64,000 nt of DNA from Solirubrobacteraceae bacterium (GTDB lineage Bacteria > Actinomycetota > Thermoleophilia > Solirubrobacterales > Solirubrobacteraceae), in assembly GCA_016463765.1 (NCBI GenBank), contig JAEMQS010000013.1, positions 1-64,000 on the forward strand, written 5' to 3'. Shown piece after piece: positions 61,636-64,000 of the stretch. The notes under the pieces are model-generated. The model ran no database searches, was not told where the DNA came from, and was given only the letters and a program-made list of their open reading frames with translations. A program made the translations under genes and the position numbers. Each line of letters opens with the position of its first letter. Position 1 is the stretch's first letter.

Positions 61636-62913
61636 TCAGGTGCGGTTGCGGCCCGAGCGGACCCGCCCGCCCGTGGTCCCGGATTCCGTCGCCGGACCTC
61701 CGGGCGCGGCCACACCGAGGACGCGCATGGCCTTCAGGCCGAGCGAGAGCTTCTCCCGCCCGTCCGTTGACCCGACATCGAGGCCGGACAGCTCGCGGAC
61801 CCGCTCGAGGCGGTACCGGATGGTGTGCCGGTGCGTGAAGAGCTTCTGCGCGGTCCCGGCGACGTTCCCGTCGTTGTCGAGGAACGCGGCGACCGTCTGC
61901 ACGAGGTCGGTCTCGTACTGCTCGTCGTAGGCGACGAGCGGCTCGACGGTCTCGCTGTAGAAGCGCTGGAGCTCGGCCGGGTCCTCGCTCATCGCCGACA
62001 GCAGGAGCCGGTACGCGCCGGTCTCCTCGAAGGCGAGCGTCGGGTGGTCCTCGTCACCCTCGGCGACGTTCGCCGCCAGCAGCGCCTCGTTCCCGGCGCG
62101 GTGCAGCTCGGTCACGTCGCGTGCGAGCCGGCTGCGGCCGACGGTGTAGCCGTTGCCGGGCAGGCCGGCCTGGAGTTCGCGGAGCACCGCGTCGCCCGTC
62201 CGTGCCGCGACATCCTCGTCTCCGCCGGGCACGAGCACGAGGATCTCCGCCGCGGGCGTCTCACGATCGGCGTGGGCGGCGACCGACCCCGGTGCGACGG
62301 CGCGCGCGCCCCGCTCGACGGCGGCGAGCACCCGCGGGCGCCAGCCGTCCTCGGTGGGCGCCATGCAGCGTGCGCGGGCCACGAGGATCGACGCGCCCTC
62401 GCCCAGCTCGATGCCCAGGCTCTCGGCCTGGGCGAGCAGCTCGTCGCGATCGGTCAGCGTGCCGCCGAGCACGCCGTGCAGGAAGGTCGTGGCGGCCTCC
62501 TGGGACGCCCGCTCGGGGGCCCGGAGACGCTCGACCTCCGACGCGACGAGGGTCGTGACGAGCCGCAGCAGGGCCGTCGCCGGTTCGCGGGGACCGCGGA
62601 GCCGCAGCTCGCCGACGATGTCGTCGGCGACGCGCAGTTCCATCGTCCGGACCCCGCGCGCGCGTTCGATGAGCGCACGCTCGTCGGCCGAGGAGCGCGC
62701 GGCCACCGCGAGGATCGCGCCGGCCCGGTCCAGGACCACCAGGCTCATCTGCAGCGCCTTGGCGGCGGCGCGGACGACCTCGGGCAGACCGGCACCCGAC
62801 TCGACCGCGTCGGTGATCGCGCCGAGGGCCTGCAGGTCGCCTGCGGGCGCGGTCTCGGGCCGTTCGGGCTCCGGCGTGGCGGGAGCGCCGATCTCCTGCG
62901 CGGGAACGGACAT
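61636..62913 (-). CDS. PucR/CdaR-family helix-turn-helix regulator
   Basis: C-terminal LVQTVAAFLDNDGNVAGTAQKLFTHRHTIRYRLERVRELSGLDV. Confidence 0.92.
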   Translation of the reverse strand: MSVPAQEIGAPATPEPERPETAPAGDLQALGAITDAVESGAGLPEVVRAAAKALQMSLVVLDRAGAILAVAARSSADERALIERARGVRTMELRVADDIVGELRLRGPREPATALLRLVTTLVASEVERLRAPERASQEAATTFLHGVLGGTLTDRDELLAQAESLGIELGEGASILVARARCMAPTEDGWRPRVLAAVERGARAVAPGSVAAHADRETPAAEILVLVPGGDEDVAARTGDAVLRELQAGLPGNGYTVGRSRLARDVTELHRAGNEALLAANVAEGDEDHPTLAFEETGAYRLLLSAMSEDPAELQRFYSETVEPLVAYDEQYETDLVQTVAAFLDNDGNVAGTAQKLFTHRHTIRYRLERVRELSGLDVGSTDGREKLSLGLKAMRVLGVAAPGGPATESGTTGGRVRSGRNRT

Positions 62914-62965
62914 GAAGGAGAAAGTGTAGGGCGGAACCGAGGAAACCGGCGGGTCCGGCCGGGTA

Positions 62966-63190
62966 TTACGCCGCTATCCGGTCCCAGTAGTAGGCGATCG
63001 CGACCCCACCCAGCGCACCCACGACGACCAGGGTCGCCAGGACGTAGAGCGTGAGAAACGACGCCGCGACGCGCTCCCAGATCCGGCTGTAGGACTGCCA
63101 CGCGGGCACCACGAGCAGGCCGATCCACGCGCTGATCGCGATCGCGGCGCACGTGCCGGCCACGAGGTAGATGATCGTCTGGTTGCTCAT
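62966..63190 (-). CDS. Small two-TM membrane protein
   Basis: MSNQTIIYLVAGTCAAIAISAWIGLLVVPAWQSYSRIWERVAASFLTLYVLATLVVVGALGG. Confidence 0.8.
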   Translation of the reverse strand: MSNQTIIYLVAGTCAAIAISAWIGLLVVPAWQSYSRIWERVAASFLTLYVLATLVVVGALGGVAIAYYWDRIAA

Positions 63191-63960
63191 TGCGGGACCC
63201 GGCGATTGTCGCGGATGTGGCTGACGACCAGCGCGATCGCGGCACAGCCGGCGAAGATCAGCGCGGCCTGCGCCCACCCCGCCGCGACGTCCGACAGGTA
63301 GTGCGCGCCGAGGTAGACCCGGGTCGCCCCGACGATAGCGGCGAACACGATCGCGCCGACGATCACCGCGACCTTCCCCGCGAACGACGGGACGGCGCGA
63401 GCGAGCGCCACCGCCAGGGCGATCCACACGATCGCGTGCGCCGCATGCGCCGACGGGAAGGACCACCCTGCGGCATCGATCAGCGCGCCCGGCGGGCGAG
63501 GACGCTCGACGAGCTCCTTCGTGAGGTGGACCGCCGCCTGGCTGAGGACGAGGCCGAAGACCAGGACGAACGCGTCGGCGAGCCGGCGGCGGGCGACCAG
63601 CACCGCGACGGCCACGAGTGTCGCGACCGCGACCACGCCGAACGTGCCGAAGAACGTGAGGATCTCCGCGGCGTCGAGCCCCATCGACGTGCGCAGGTCC
63701 AGGGCGAGGTCGATGGCCGCCTGGTCGCCGAACGCCAGGGTCCGCTGGCTCACGACCACGAGCAGCTCGATGAAGATGAACGCCCCGACCGCGGCGATCG
63801 CCATGACCGTCGTGAACTCCAGTCCCAGCCCACCGGGGGTGACCCGCTGGACGGCGAACCACACCGGTCCCCGCAGGCGGGTGCCGATGGGCACGAGCAC
63901 CCGCCGGCTGACCCAGCGGATGGCCGGCGCGAACGGCCGGACCACGGGGCGCTCGAGCAT
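63187..63960 (-). CDS. PAP2-family phosphatase
   Basis: KELVERPRPPG; SFPSAHAAHAIVWIAL; RVYLGAHYLSDVAAGW. Confidence 0.95.
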   Translation of the reverse strand: MLERPVVRPFAPAIRWVSRRVLVPIGTRLRGPVWFAVQRVTPGGLGLEFTTVMAIAAVGAFIFIELLVVVSQRTLAFGDQAAIDLALDLRTSMGLDAAEILTFFGTFGVVAVATLVAVAVLVARRRLADAFVLVFGLVLSQAAVHLTKELVERPRPPGALIDAAGWSFPSAHAAHAIVWIALAVALARAVPSFAGKVAVIVGAIVFAAIVGATRVYLGAHYLSDVAAGWAQAALIFAGCAAIALVVSHIRDNRRVPQ

Positions 63961-64000
63961 GCGGTTCGCCCACGCGCGCGCTTCGCGACGCCCCTCCTCG

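Overview
High-GC actinobacterial chromosomal window. Gene content and codon bias suggest a Solirubrobacterales-type lineage, but this is inference. It carries about 60 credible CDS, three tRNAs (initiator fMet, Leu-TAA, Gln-TTG), and no CRISPR array, rRNA, prophage or complete transposon that I can see. The left part (1-31 kb) is mixed housekeeping: katG (5' truncated by the window), ppx/gppA, prfC, RNase J, class I FBP aldolase, csrA and several regulators. The right part (32-58 kb, minus strand) holds a familiar actinobacterial core order (glmU, prs, rplY, pth, mfd, SurA-like PPIases, mazG, eno, divIC/ftsB), broken by accessory blocks. Items most worth a second look: (i) an AbiEi/DUF559-like nuclease-fold ORF whose start and stop codons both lie inside copies of a 51-bp palindromic repeat, with a third copy elsewhere forming an uORF that encodes a similar peptide; (ii) a symmetric array of six ~19-bp inverted/direct repeats at 6.2-6.45 kb; (iii) a 167-bp MITE-like palindrome between pth and an accessory block; (iv) an HNH endonuclease gene beside tRNA-Gln with a perfect LexA-type SOS box at its start; (v) a candidate free-standing structured ncRNA at ~8.65-8.83 kb; (vi) an ArsR-type operator enclosing a -35 box, and possible ATT/ATA start codons. 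All calls come from reading the sequence and supplied translations; no database search was run.
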